From positions 496,001 to 560,000 of the forward strand of contig JARACJ010000001.1 of the NCBI GenBank assembly GCA_028767165.1: DNA of 64,000 bases. The letters are read 5' to 3'. Source of the DNA: Proteobacteria bacterium DTSAM18 (lineage in GTDB: Bacteria; Myxococcota_A; UBA796; GCA-2862545). Shown piece by piece: positions 8,196 to 16,673 of the stretch; position 1 is the stretch's first letter; the number at the start of each line of letters is the position of its first letter. Under the pieces are notes generated by a model, which did not search any database, was not told the origin of the DNA, and saw only the letters and a program-made list of their open reading frames with translations. The translations under genes were made by a program, and so were the position numbers.

Positions 8196-10301
8196 ATGTG
8201 GCTGATCACCCTCGCGCTCTCTGCAGCGTTCGCATCGGAGGCTGACGTGTCCGCCGATCCCCACCAGTGGCTCGAAGAGGTCGAGTCCGAGCAGGCCCTC
8301 GAGTGGGTCAAGGGCAAGAACGCCGACAGCACCGGCGTCATCACCGCCGACGCCCGGTTCGACGCCATCAAGGCGGATCTGCAGGCCATCCTCGACTCCG
8401 ACGATCGCATCCCCTACGTCAGCGAGCGCAACGGCTGGTGGTACAACTTCTGGACCGACGCCGAGCACCCCCGTGGCCTGTGGCGGCGCACCACGCCCGC
8501 GTCCTACAAGTCCGGCGAGCCCGAGTGGGAGATCCTCCTCGACCTCGACGCCCTCGGCAAGGAAGAGGGTGTGAACTGGGTCTACAAGGGATCGAGCTGC
8601 CTGGCCCCCGACTACGAGCGCTGCCTCATCAGCCTGTCCCGCGGCGGCGCCGACGCCACCGAGGTCCGGGAGTTCGACATCTCCACGAAGTCCTTCCTGG
8701 AGCAGGGCTTCGTGCTGCCCGAGGCCAAGCAGCGGGTGACCTGGATCGACGCGATGACCCTGTACGTGGGCACCGACTTCGGCGAGGCCAGCCTCACCGA
8801 CTCCGGCTACCCCCGCATCGTGAAGAAGTGGACCCGCGGCACCGACCTGGCCGATGCCGAGACCGTCTTCGAGGGTCAGCAGACCGACATCTCCGTGGGC
8901 GCCTACCACGACCACACCCCCGGCTACGAGCGCAGCTTCGTGTACCGGGGCATCACGTTCTACACGAACGAGCTCTTCGAGCACACGTCCAAGGGCCTCG
9001 TGAAGATCGACAAGCAGGACTCCGCCAACGCCCAGGTCTGGAAGGACTGGCTGCTCATCGAGCTGCGTGAGGACTGGACCGTCGACGGCGAGACCTACAC
9101 CGCAGGCTCCCTGCTGGCCGCTCCCTACAAGAAGTGGCTCAAGGGCAAGAAGCAGATCACGCCCCTGTTCGTCCCCGACGAGCACAGCTCCCTGGCCGGC
9201 TTCTCCGCCACGAAGAGCCACCTGCTGCTGAACACCCTGGTCGACGTGAAGAGCCGCGTCGAGGTGCTCACCCCCGGCAAGAAGGCCTGGGAGCGCACCG
9301 ACATGCCCGGTCTGCCCGGCAACGGCACCGTCTCCGTGAGCGCGGTCGACGCCGACCACAGCGACGCGGTGTTCGTGAACACCAGCGACTTCATCACCCC
9401 GTCGACCTACAGCCACCGCGAGAGCCCCTTCGCCGAGTCCGTCACCCTCGGTCAGCTCCCCTCGTTCTTCGACGCCGAGGGCATGGAGGTCACGCAGCAC
9501 TTCGCCACCTCCAAGGACGGCACCAAGGTCCCGTACTTCCAGATCGGCGCCAAGGATGCCCCCACCGATGGAAGCACCCCCACGCTGCTGTACGGCTACG
9601 GCGGCTTCGAGGTCTCCCTGACCCCCGGCTACAAGGCCACGGCCGGCGCGGCCTGGATCGCCCGGGGCGGCACCTACGTCATCGCCAACATCCGTGGCGG
9701 CGGTGAGTACGGCCCCCGCTGGCACCAGGCGGCCCTCAAGGAGAACCGCATGCGCGCCTACGAGGACTTCTCGGCGGTGGCCGAGGATCTCGTGGCCCGT
9801 GGCGTCACCAGCAACGACAAGCTCGGCATTCGCGGCGGCTCCAACGGCGGCCTGCTGATGGGCAACATGTACAGCCTGTACCCCGACCAGTTCGGCGCGG
9901 TGGTGTGCCAGGTTCCCCTGCTCGACATGAAGCGCTACCACAAGCTGCTGGCCGGCGCGTCCTGGATGGGCGAGTACGGCGACCCCGACACCGACGACTG
10001 GTCGTTCATGAAGGACTGGTCGCCCTACCACACGGTGGATCCCGTGGGCCGCGACTACCCCGAGATCCTGATCACCACCTCCACCCGCGACGACCGCGTG
10101 CACCCGGGTCACGCCCGCAAGTTCGCCGCCAAGCTGTGGGAAGGCGGTGAGGACGGCGTGCTGTACTACGAGAACATCGAAGGCGGCCACGGCGGCGCGG
10201 CCGACAACAGCCAGCGCGCGTTCATGGAAGCCCTGACCTACACGTTCCTGTGGCGCACCCTCGGCGAGCAGCCCGAAGAGGTGGCTTCCGGCGACGAGTG
10301 A
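8196..10301 (+). CDS. Prolyl oligopeptidase (S9A family), secreted
   Basis: The protein has 701 residues, the usual POP length. A short signal (MWLITLALSAAFA) precedes the DPHQWLEEVES opening typical of POP. A seven-bladed propeller region follows and then the alpha/beta-hydrolase domain. The triad is visible: Ser549 in GGSNGG, Asp632 or Asp633 in RDDRVHP, and His665 in EGGHGG. It cleaves short peptides after proline. AGGAGG about 8 bp upstream fixes the start. The signal suggests a periplasmic or secreted enzyme. A strong hairpin follows at 10341-10372. Confidence 0.93.
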   Translation: MWLITLALSAAFASEADVSADPHQWLEEVESEQALEWVKGKNADSTGVITADARFDAIKADLQAILDSDDRIPYVSERNGWWYNFWTDAEHPRGLWRRTTPASYKSGEPEWEILLDLDALGKEEGVNWVYKGSSCLAPDYERCLISLSRGGADATEVREFDISTKSFLEQGFVLPEAKQRVTWIDAMTLYVGTDFGEASLTDSGYPRIVKKWTRGTDLADAETVFEGQQTDISVGAYHDHTPGYERSFVYRGITFYTNELFEHTSKGLVKIDKQDSANAQVWKDWLLIELREDWTVDGETYTAGSLLAAPYKKWLKGKKQITPLFVPDEHSSLAGFSATKSHLLLNTLVDVKSRVEVLTPGKKAWERTDMPGLPGNGTVSVSAVDADHSDAVFVNTSDFITPSTYSHRESPFAESVTLGQLPSFFDAEGMEVTQHFATSKDGTKVPYFQIGAKDAPTDGSTPTLLYGYGGFEVSLTPGYKATAGAAWIARGGTYVIANIRGGGEYGPRWHQAALKENRMRAYEDFSAVAEDLVARGVTSNDKLGIRGGSNGGLLMGNMYSLYPDQFGAVVCQVPLLDMKRYHKLLAGASWMGEYGDPDTDDWSFMKDWSPYHTVDPVGRDYPEILITTSTRDDRVHPGHARKFAAKLWEGGEDGVLYYENIEGGHGGAADNSQRAFMEALTYTFLWRTLGEQPEEVASGDE

Positions 10302-10340
10302 GTGCCCGTGAGGCGTGCATCATCGCCTCACGAACGCGAC

Positions 10341-10372
10341 GAGGGCTCCCGGCCGTGTGGTCGGGAGCCCTC
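10341..10372. terminator. Bidirectional terminator between prolyl oligopeptidase and SRPBCC genes
   Basis: An 11-bp perfect stem (GAGGGCTCCCG / CGGGAGCCCTC) with a 10-nt loop lies between two convergent genes. A T/C-rich tail follows on the plus strand. Confidence 0.75.
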
Positions 10373-10387
10373 TCCTGTTCTTGGGAC

Positions 10388-10816
10388 TCAGTGATCGTCG
10401 CCGTGGAAGTGTCGCTTCAAATCCTCGAGCAGGCCCTGGTAGACGGGGCTCACGTACTGCACGACCGCATCGTGATCGTCGGCCTCGGACCACTTGGAGG
10501 ACCACTCCACGTAGGTGCGGTTGCCGTCGGTCACCTTCGTGAGCCTCACGGTGCCCATGTAGCCCTGCATCTTGGGACCGGCGTCGGCGTCGAGGGTGTA
10601 GGTGATGGTGTGGGACGGGTGGTCGAGGGACTGCAGGGTCTGCTGCAGTGCATCGTTCAGGGTGCGCTTGGCCCCCACCTCACGGCTGCTGTGCTCGCCC
10701 TCGGCCCGGTAGGACTGCACCGTCTCCTTGGCCCAGCCGAGGTCGTGGAAGTCCGTGAGCAGCGCCCACACCTTCTCGATGGGCGTGTTGATGATCGTCG
10801 AGTGGTAGGTCTTCAT
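10388..10816 (-). CDS. SRPBCC family protein, second of a tandem pair
   Basis: This 142-residue protein starts at 10816 with GGAGGACACG directly upstream. The opening (MKTYHSTIINTPIEKVWALLTDFHDL) and the later YVEWSSKW and LLEDLKRHF segments match the neighbouring protein (10834-11259) position by position, so the two genes are paralogues made by duplication. The fold is a ligand-binding SRPBCC cavity; the ligand is unknown. The gap to the upstream gene is only 17 bp, which implies one transcript and perhaps a functional pair. Confidence 0.8.
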   Translation of the reverse strand: MKTYHSTIINTPIEKVWALLTDFHDLGWAKETVQSYRAEGEHSSREVGAKRTLNDALQQTLQSLDHPSHTITYTLDADAGPKMQGYMGTVRLTKVTDGNRTYVEWSSKWSEADDHDAVVQYVSPVYQGLLEDLKRHFHGDDH

Positions 10817-10833
10817 CGTGTCCTCCGTGCAGA

Positions 10834-11259
10834 TCAGGGGAAATTGCGTTTGAGGGCCTTGATGAGCTCCTTGTACATGGGGTCCATCTGGGCCCCCACG
10901 CCGCCCTGGCTGTTCTTCCAGCGGGCTTCCCACTCGAGGAACGTTCGCTCACCGTCGGTGATGGGCTTGAGCCGGATGGTGCTGAGGTAGCCGTGGACGT
11001 TGTCCTTGCTCACGGCATCGGGACCGTCATCGATGCTGTAGGACATCATGAACGCGCCGGGGTTCATCATCTGCAGCGTCTGGTGGAGCTCGCCGTTCAG
11101 GACCCGCTGGGCACCGACCTGGTTGCCGGCGGTCTTGCCGATCTTCTCGCACCGGTCCACGACCCCGAGTGCCCAGGTCATGTCGTGGAAGTCCGACAAC
11201 ATCTCCCACACGGTGTCCATCGGGGCGTTGATGACGGTGGTGTTGTAGCAGTTGCTCAT
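10834..11259 (-). CDS. SRPBCC family protein, first of a tandem pair
   Basis: This 141-residue protein opens with MSNCYNTTVINAPMDTVWEMLSDFHDM and ends LIKALKRNF. It parallels the downstream paralogue throughout, including the HQTLQ...DHPS/MNPG region and the TFLEWEARW strand. Proteins of this type bind small hydrophobic ligands or act as cyclases; no catalytic residue can be named. It leads a two-gene operon. The upstream DNA holds a structured repeat copy (11382-11529) on the same strand. Confidence 0.8.
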   Translation of the reverse strand: MSNCYNTTVINAPMDTVWEMLSDFHDMTWALGVVDRCEKIGKTAGNQVGAQRVLNGELHQTLQMMNPGAFMMSYSIDDGPDAVSKDNVHGYLSTIRLKPITDGERTFLEWEARWKNSQGGVGAQMDPMYKELIKALKRNFP

Positions 11260-11381
11260 GGCATGCCTCCGTTCGTCGCGGGGAGGTCCATGGCGCTCCC
11301 CTCGGGATTCTCATCGGATCACCAGCGGAGGGGAGGGACGGAGGTACGGGCCGTTGCGGGGGAGGGAAGGGTAGGCCGGCT

Positions 11382-11529
11382 GCACCGCCCCGGCAGGCCC
11401 TGGTCTTCGTCGCTTCGGTCGGGCCGTACAAAAGGAGTACGGCCTCTCCCTTGCTCCTCGCCCAGGACCCGCCGGGACGCCGCATCCTCGCGGCGTGTGG
11501 CTGAAGGTGTGCTCTGGGATTGCTTTCGC
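11382..11529 (-). repeat. Structured repeat element, 11-kb copy
   Basis: Read on the minus strand it starts GCGAAAGCAATCCCAG, continues with CTTCAGCCACACGCC, and then forms a long stem of about 22 bp. The stem encloses GCGAGGAGCAAGGGAGA, a small hairpin GGCCGTAC/GTACGGCC with a TCCTTTT loop, and CGACCGAAGCGACGAA. The long stem has one real mismatch and four pairs that are G:U on the minus strand. Confidence 0.8.
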
Positions 11530-11601
11530 TTTTATGAGGACCCTGGGACGGCGCCTGGTCTCCCATGGGCATGATCAGCGAAGGGGCGGCTTCGGTCGAC
11601 A

Positions 11602-11832
11602 CGTACGGGCGCCCCTTGGGGCGCCGGGGCCTCGAATCCCCGGGAGGCTCGTTTGGGCGTGCCACGCTCCAAGTCGGCCTCCCTTGGGCCATTGCAGCGT
11701 AGGGGCGCTGCTCGCTGCGCCCGACACCGTTGCCTTCACCCACGCTCGACGAATCGTACGGGCGCTGCTCACCGCGCCCGACCCCGTCGGCTCCTCCTGG
11801 GCCAACACGTACGGGCGGGCCTTGGTCCGCCC
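11602..11832. repeat. CGTACGGGCG short palindromic repeats
   Basis: Three imperfect palindromes begin CGTACGGGCG and fold back onto a GCGCC or CGCCC end, at about 11602-11625, 11755-11779 and 11808-11832. A related GGGCGCTG...GCGCCC lies at 11703-11722. CTCGAATC follows two of them. The same palindromes occur in reverse order and orientation at 42162-42242, again beside a structured repeat copy. Confidence 0.65.
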
Positions 11833-11848
11833 CGGCCTCGAATCGGTA

Positions 11849-13242
11849 GTGTCCATCTGAGTGGTGTACGAGGAGGCGGGACCACCGAGTGCGCGATGAT
11901 GCGGAAGCAAAGTTCCAAACCCGCATCGAGAGGCACCCGATGACCCGCAACGACAGTGTGCGCCCTTTCCAGGCGTTCGTGAACTCCCTCCTCAGCGACG
12001 ATCGCACCGGCACCTTCCTGAAGAGGGCATTGGAAGCCGCTCTGGCCGCTGTGATGGAGGCTGAAGTGACCGAACTCACCGCCGCCGACTACCGTGCTAG
12101 GGACAGCGCACGCGTGAACAGCCGGAACGGATACCGGGATCGTACGTTCCAGACTGGTCTCGGGACCCACGAGCTGCGCATCCCCAAGCTGCGCCAAGGC
12201 ACCTACATGCCCAGCTTCCTGGCGTCTCGTCAGCGCTCGGACAGCGCGCTCGTCGCAGCCTTGGCCACCTGCTACCACCAAGGCGTCTCGACGCGGAACG
12301 TTGAGGCCATCGCACAGGCGCTCGGCGTCCACAGCATGAAGAAGAGCACCGTCAGCGCCATGGCGAAGACGCTGGACCCTCCCATCCAGGCCTTCCGGAC
12401 ACGTGAGCTTCCTGAGTGTCCGTACGTCTTCCTCGATGCGCGCTACGAGCGTGTCCGAGAGGACCACGCCATCCGCAAGGTCGCCGTTCTCGTGGCCATC
12501 GGGGTACGGACCGACGGCCAGCGTGAGGTGCTGGGCTTCGGCATCGCCCGCACCGAAAACGATGCCTACTGGCGCGACTTCATCGACGGACTGGTGGCAC
12601 GGGGCCTTCGGGGTGTGAAACTGGCCATCAGCGACGCCCACGCGGGCCTGCGTAAGGCCATCTCAGAGGGGCTGCCTTCGGCAGCCTGGCAGCGCTGCAA
12701 GGTGCATTTCCTGCGGAACCTCGGGGCCCGCTTCTCCAAGAAGCACCGGCCAATGATGCTGTCGCTGGCCAAGAGCATCTTCGCCTGCGACACCCTGGAA
12801 TCCGCACTGCAGCAACGCCGCAGGGTCGTCGAGCTGTACCAGCAGGCCAACCAGCACGAGGCTGCCAGGTTCCTCGAGGGCTGCGACGATGCCCTGGCGT
12901 ACCTGCAGTTCCCTACAAACCATCAGAGCAAGCTGCACTCCACCAACCTTGTAGAGCGCATCAACCGGGAGCTCAAGCGCCGCACCAGGGTCGTGTCCAT
13001 CTTCCCCAACAGGGCCAGCATCGAGCGCCTGGTCGGCGCTCTCCTGCTGGAAGAGAACGACGAGTGGCTTGTGTCCCGTCGCTACATCAGTGAGGAGTCG
13101 ATGAAGCAGCTCCTGTCACCCAACCAACGCCTGGAGTCGGAGGTTCCAGGTGCTTCGGATCTGATCGCAGCCAAGTGAGTCACAGACGCATCATCGGATC
13201 TGGGTCGGTACCAGACTCCTCGTACACCACATTGACGGACAC
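11849..13242 (+). mobile_element. IS256-family insertion sequence
   Basis: The element is bounded by imperfect terminal inverted repeats. The left end (11849 on) reads GTGTCC...GTGGTGTACGAGGAG. The right end (to 13242) is its complement, CTCCTCGTACACCAC...GGACAC. GATGATGCG/CGCATCATC is also shared further inside. The transposase fills the interior. No matching 8-9 bp target duplication is visible beyond the chosen ends (AATCGGTA versus AACTCTCG), so the exact tips may be off by a few bases or the copy may be old. Confidence 0.8.
11889..13178 (+). CDS. IS256-family DDE transposase (mutator type)
   Basis: The protein (429 residues from GTG 11889, or 412 from ATG 11940) has the mutator-type DDE layout. 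The first Asp is in FLDARYERV, the second in ISDAHAGLRKAI, and the Glu is in the TNLVERINRELKRRTR signature followed by VSIFPN. GTG 11889 has an AGGAGG 12 bp upstream inside the left terminal repeat, while ATG 11940 matches the usual family N-terminus better. The frame is intact and all three catalytic residues are present, so the element could still be mobile. Confidence 0.9.
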   Translation: MRDDAEAKFQTRIERHPMTRNDSVRPFQAFVNSLLSDDRTGTFLKRALEAALAAVMEAEVTELTAADYRARDSARVNSRNGYRDRTFQTGLGTHELRIPKLRQGTYMPSFLASRQRSDSALVAALATCYHQGVSTRNVEAIAQALGVHSMKKSTVSAMAKTLDPPIQAFRTRELPECPYVFLDARYERVREDHAIRKVAVLVAIGVRTDGQREVLGFGIARTENDAYWRDFIDGLVARGLRGVKLAISDAHAGLRKAISEGLPSAAWQRCKVHFLRNLGARFSKKHRPMMLSLAKSIFACDTLESALQQRRRVVELYQQANQHEAARFLEGCDDALAYLQFPTNHQSKLHSTNLVERINRELKRRTRVVSIFPNRASIERLVGALLLEENDEWLVSRRYISEESMKQLLSPNQRLESEVPGASDLIAAK

Positions 13243-13282
13243 AACTCTCGAATCCCCGCGATGCTCCAGGCCCCCCAACAAA

Positions 13283-13433
13283 GCGAACGCAATCCCAGCG
13301 CCGATCTTCAGCCACACGCCACAGGCCAGGGGTGTCCCGGTGCCGCTGGAACGAGGAGCAAGGGAGAGGCCGTACTCCTTGTACGGCCCGACCGAAGCGA
13401 CGAAGAGCCAGTGGTGCCGGGGCGCCCCTGGCC
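13283..13433 (+). repeat. Structured repeat element, 13-kb copy
   Basis: On the plus strand it starts GCGAACGCAATCCCAG, then CTTCAGCCACACGCC. A 26-bp stem follows (13324-13349 with 13408-13433), enclosing AACGAGGAGCAAGGGAGA, the hairpin GGCCGTAC/GTACGGCC with loop TCCTT, and CGACCGAAGCGACGAA. Five stem positions are G:U on the plus strand and none is a true mismatch. It lies 9 bp from the stop codon of the Cys-rich lipoprotein gene, on the opposite strand. Confidence 0.85.
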
Positions 13434-13442
13434 GTCTCCCCT

Positions 13443-13736
13443 TCACAACCCAGGGGCGCAGAAGTACCCCTCGGCCCCACACGCATCACAGCAGTCCTCG
13501 CCCTCGGGACACACGCAGGGGTCGAACCACACCTTCACGCACGAGCTCCCGGCGGGGCACGCATCCGCCCCCGGCTCGCAGGGCTCGTAGCAGGCCTCGG
13601 GCAGGAAGATCGTGCCCTCCGGTGCCTCGTCGCAGCCGCGGAAGACCTCCTCCAGCCCGGCCGGGCAGGGGTCCTCCTCGGCTCCGCCGCAGGCCGTGAG
13701 CATCGTGAGCAGCCACAACAGTGCGAGTCGTCCCAT
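13443..13736 (-). CDS. Small Cys-rich lipoprotein
   Basis: The 97-residue protein has a lipoprotein signal (LLTMLTAC, Cys16) and about thirteen cysteines in the mature part, with spacing such as CYEPCEPGADACPAGSSC. These suggest several disulfides in an extracellular domain. The function is unknown. The start lies 2 bp after the acyl-CoA dehydrogenase stop, so it belongs to that operon. Its stop is enclosed by an inverted repeat (13422-13431 with 13450-13459) whose outer arm is part of the adjacent structured repeat. Confidence 0.7.
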   Translation of the reverse strand: MGRLALLWLLTMLTACGGAEEDPCPAGLEEVFRGCDEAPEGTIFLPEACYEPCEPGADACPAGSSCVKVWFDPCVCPEGEDCCDACGAEGYFCAPGL

Positions 13737-13738
13737 GT

Positions 13739-14884
13739 CTACAACCCCATTTCCTTCGCGATGATCTCGCGCATGATCTCCTGGGTGCCGCCGCCGATCG
13801 GCAGCAGGCGTGCGTCCCGGGACAGCCGCTCGACCACGGACTCCCGCATGTAGCCCATGCCGCCCAGGAGCTGTACGGCGTCGTAGCAGACGTCGATGGC
13901 CGTCTTCGCCGCCACGTTCTTGGCCATGGACACCTCACCGATCAGGTAGTCGCCGGCGTCCATACGGTGGGCCACCTGGTAGGTGAGCGTGCGGGCCGTG
14001 AGCACGGCGGTGGCCATCTCGGCGAGCTTGTGCTTCGTGATCTGGAACCGGCTCAGGGAGCGGCCGAAGGCCTTGCGCTGCTTCGTGTACGCCATGGCCT
14101 CGTCGAGGGCGATCTGGGCGGTGGCCACGCCGTAGGCAGCCAGCGCCAGCCTCTCCAGCTGGAAGTTGCGCATCAGCGTGAGGAAGCCCTCTCCCTCCTC
14201 GCCCAGCAGGTTGCCCTCGGGCACCCGCACGGCGTCGAAGGACAGCTCTGCGGTGTCGGATGCCCACCAGCCGGTCTTGCGCAGGGCCCGCGACACGCTC
14301 ACGCCCGGCCGATCGGCCTCGATCAGCAGGAAGCTGAGGCCGCCGTGGGGATCGTCGCCGGTGCGGACCAGCGTGGTGATGAAGTCGGCCCGCACGCCCG
14401 ACGTGATGAACATCTTGCTGCCGCTGACGACCCAGTCACTTCCGTCGCGCACGGCCTTCGTCCTCACGCCGGCCACGTCCGATCCGGTGCCGGGCTCCGT
14501 GATGGCCAGGCACGAGATGCGCTCCCCCGTGAGGCAGGGCCTCACGTAGCGGTCGATGAGGTCGGCCCTCTCCGTCTGCCACACGGCCGGCAGACCGATC
14601 CCCAGGGACCCGAGGCCCGCCACCACGCCGGCGGAGGTGCCCCGCATCAGCCCTTCGATGACCATGACCTGGTGCAGCGCACCGCCGCCGGACCCGCCGG
14701 CCTGCTCGGGGACGCCGATGGAGAGGATGCCCGCCTCGGCGGCCTTCGGGTACAGCTCGCGGGGAAACGTGCCGGACTCCTCCCAGGCCTCCGCGTGGGG
14801 GCGGATGTGCTCCTCGGCGAAGCGGCGGGCCATGTCGCGGACGGTGGTGTGGGTCTCGTCGAGCAGGTTGTCGAAGAATTCCAT
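13739..14884 (-). CDS. Acyl-CoA dehydrogenase
   Basis: The 381-residue FAD enzyme has the family signatures AITEPGTGSDVAGVRT (about 127-142), KMFITSG (157-163) and the C-terminal QLLGGMGYMRES...GGGTQEIM region. The MCAD-type catalytic Glu position reads IGGGT. A Glu is instead present at residue 244 in NFQLERLALAAYG, the location of the catalytic base in isovaleryl-CoA and long-chain dehydrogenases. It should therefore act on branched or long acyl-CoA; the substrate is inferred. It is translated just after the SDR gene (12-bp gap). Confidence 0.92.
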   Translation of the reverse strand: MEFFDNLLDETHTTVRDMARRFAEEHIRPHAEAWEESGTFPRELYPKAAEAGILSIGVPEQAGGSGGGALHQVMVIEGLMRGTSAGVVAGLGSLGIGLPAVWQTERADLIDRYVRPCLTGERISCLAITEPGTGSDVAGVRTKAVRDGSDWVVSGSKMFITSGVRADFITTLVRTGDDPHGGLSFLLIEADRPGVSVSRALRKTGWWASDTAELSFDAVRVPEGNLLGEEGEGFLTLMRNFQLERLALAAYGVATAQIALDEAMAYTKQRKAFGRSLSRFQITKHKLAEMATAVLTARTLTYQVAHRMDAGDYLIGEVSMAKNVAAKTAIDVCYDAVQLLGGMGYMRESVVERLSRDARLLPIGGGTQEIMREIIAKEMGL

Positions 14885-14896
14885 GGCGGCTCCGGT

Positions 14897-15784
14897 TCAG
14901 GAGGAGGTTCGGTCGTCTCGGCGCTGTTCTGCCAGGCGCCTGTGGTGCCCCGTGGGGGGGCCGCCCTGTTCGGGAGCAAGCGCGCCCTCCCGCAGCGCGG
15001 AGATGAGCAGGCCCCGGACGATCGGCAGGGAGAACAACAGGTCGAGGAACCGGATGGCGCCGCTGGTCCAGTAGGGGCGCCGCCGTGCCATGGCCTTCAC
15101 GATGCCGCGCCCCACCACGTCGGCGGGCACGTAGGCGCTCTCGAGGTGGCGCCGCGCGAAGGGCAGGCGCGCCGAGGAGATCTCGTTGTCGGTGAAGTAG
15201 GCGGTGCCGTCGGAGATGCCCGGCGGCTCACAGAACAGCACGTGCACGCCGGTGCCGTGCAGATCCTCCCGCAGGGCATCGGCGAAGCCGGACAGGGCGC
15301 GCCGGGTGGTGATGTACGACAGCGCAGGGTTGGGCCAGCGCTGCAGGGGCGAGCCGCCGGCAAGGGTGATCCAGGCGCGATCCTGCAGCACGAGGTCGTC
15401 GAAGAAGGCCCGGACGAGGTGGTACGCGGTGACCACCGTGCTGTTCCAGTGCAGGTGCAGGTTGGCGCTGGCCTCCTCGCTGATCGTGGTGAGGTCGCCG
15501 GCACCGGCGGTGTGGACGAGGGCCTCGGGGGCACCGTGGTCGCTGACGATCTGCTCGTGCAGGCGCGCGACGGCGGCCTCGTCGGTGAGGTCGCAGGGGT
15601 GCACGTGGACCTCGACGCCGGAGGTCTCCCGAGAGATCGTGTCCGCGGCCTGCTGCAGGCGCTCGGCGCGGCGGGCCACCAGGTGCAGGCGGACCGTGCC
15701 GGCCCTCGCGAGGGCGCGCGCGATGCCCAGACCGATGCCCGAGCTGCCGCCGGCGACCAGTGCGGTACGGGGAAGGTTCACCAT
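14897..15784 (-). CDS. SDR-family oxidoreductase with Arg in place of the active-site Lys
   Basis: The 295-residue protein has the SDR nucleotide motif AGGSSGIGLG (11-20), the HTAGAG strand, Asn114, Ser145 and Tyr157. The canonical YxxxK reads YITTR, so the lysine is replaced by Arg161. The C-terminal third carries a hydrophobic LDLLFSLPIVRGLLI segment that may associate with membranes. The placement between an MBL-fold protein and an acyl-CoA dehydrogenase suggests lipid or acyl metabolism. The activity is uncertain because of the substitution. Confidence 0.85.
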   Translation of the reverse strand: MVNLPRTALVAGGSSGIGLGIARALARAGTVRLHLVARRAERLQQAADTISRETSGVEVHVHPCDLTDEAAVARLHEQIVSDHGAPEALVHTAGAGDLTTISEEASANLHLHWNSTVVTAYHLVRAFFDDLVLQDRAWITLAGGSPLQRWPNPALSYITTRRALSGFADALREDLHGTGVHVLFCEPPGISDGTAYFTDNEISSARLPFARRHLESAYVPADVVGRGIVKAMARRRPYWTSGAIRFLDLLFSLPIVRGLLISALREGALAPEQGGPPTGHHRRLAEQRRDDRTSS

Positions 15785-15856
15785 CGTGGTCGTCTCCTGG
15801 CGTCAGCGTACCAGAGTCATCGACCGTTCTCCTCCCAACCCCGACGGAGCCCGGAG

Positions 15857-16585
15857 TCAGCCCTTCCGGAACGACTTCGCCAGGCTCCGGAGCATCGCGC
15901 CTCCGTCGCCCTGGTAGGTGCTGCCGTGCATGCAGGCGAGCACCTCGGGCTCCTCCTCGGCGAGCTTGTCGAGGAGCACATCGGCGTTGGTGGTGTGGGA
16001 GAAGTAGTCCATCTGCCGGCGGAAGATCTCGCTGGTCTCGACGATGTCGTCCTTGGTGATGGCCGGAAGATCGGCGCCCCCCTGGGTGAACAGATCGCCG
16101 CACAGCAGGGTGGAGGTGGTGAGCTCCATCATGTAGCCGCACTCCCAGCCGTGGGGCAGGTGGGGGGCGTCGATCCACTTGACCATGTGCTGGCCGAGCT
16201 TGAGCACCTCTCCGTCGGCCAGCCCCCGTGCCGGTCGGTCCGCCATGTCGTCGACGGACACCATCGCAGCCACCTGGCTGCACACCGGACGCGCGCCGGG
16301 GGCGGCGGCCAGCCACTCGTTGAGGGAGCCGCACTCGTCTGACTCCACGTGGGAGAACGCGATCCAGCGGATCCAGCTGGCGGGCACGAGGGTCTCCACG
16401 GCCTGCTTCACCACGGGGAACAGCTTGCGCGGACCCGTGTGGAACAGCAGGGGCTCCTCGTCCATGATGAGGAACTGGTTGAACGTGAAGCCGCCCGGCA
16501 CCTCGCTCACCGGGGTGCTGATGCGGTGGATGCCCTCCGCGATCTCGTCGACGGTGGTGCCGGTTTTCGGATTGACGAGGGGCAT
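15857..16585 (-). CDS. MBL-fold metallohydrolase (ODP/flavodiiron-like)
   Basis: The 242-residue protein starts at 16585 after a GGAG. It has a degenerate metallo-beta-lactamase layout with SHVESDECGSL in place of HxHxDH, APHLPHGWE for the middle ligand region, LLCGDLFTQGG for the bridging Asp, and ACMHGSTY for the last His. The H-x-E-x-D pattern is that of the diiron oxygen-binding (ODP/flavodiiron) branch. No flavodoxin domain is attached, so electrons would have to come from another protein. It lies in the leftward operon between the NmrA-like and SDR genes. Confidence 0.75.
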   Translation of the reverse strand: MPLVNPKTGTTVDEIAEGIHRISTPVSEVPGGFTFNQFLIMDEEPLLFHTGPRKLFPVVKQAVETLVPASWIRWIAFSHVESDECGSLNEWLAAAPGARPVCSQVAAMVSVDDMADRPARGLADGEVLKLGQHMVKWIDAPHLPHGWECGYMMELTTSTLLCGDLFTQGGADLPAITKDDIVETSEIFRRQMDYFSHTTNADVLLDKLAEEEPEVLACMHGSTYQGDGGAMLRSLAKSFRKG

Positions 16586-16673
16586 GGCGCGGCTCCGGGG
16601 TGGTGGGTCCCCTGTGCTTCGGACGGGACCGACCACCACAAGACCCCATTTCGGCCGCGGGGCGGGGGCGCGC

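Larger units (their letters stand above)
11260..11848. other. Gene-free stretch with a structured repeat and GC palindromes, left of the IS
   Basis: No gene with a ribosome binding site is present. The stretch holds one structured repeat (11382-11529) and a set of CGTACGGGCG palindromes (11602-11832). Its right end is the IS256-type terminal inverted repeat. The first 120 bases should carry the promoter of the twin SRPBCC genes. Confidence 0.7.

Noticed and set aside
8067-10190. 707-residue open frame antisense to the prolyl oligopeptidase gene
   Set aside because: Same type of shadow, with no recognisable motifs. The plus-strand gene has a full catalytic triad.
13721-16342. 873-residue plus-strand open frame opposite the acyl-CoA dehydrogenase operon
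   Set aside because: Low-complexity Gly/His/Val-rich shadow. The minus-strand genes carry all family motifs and ribosome binding sites.
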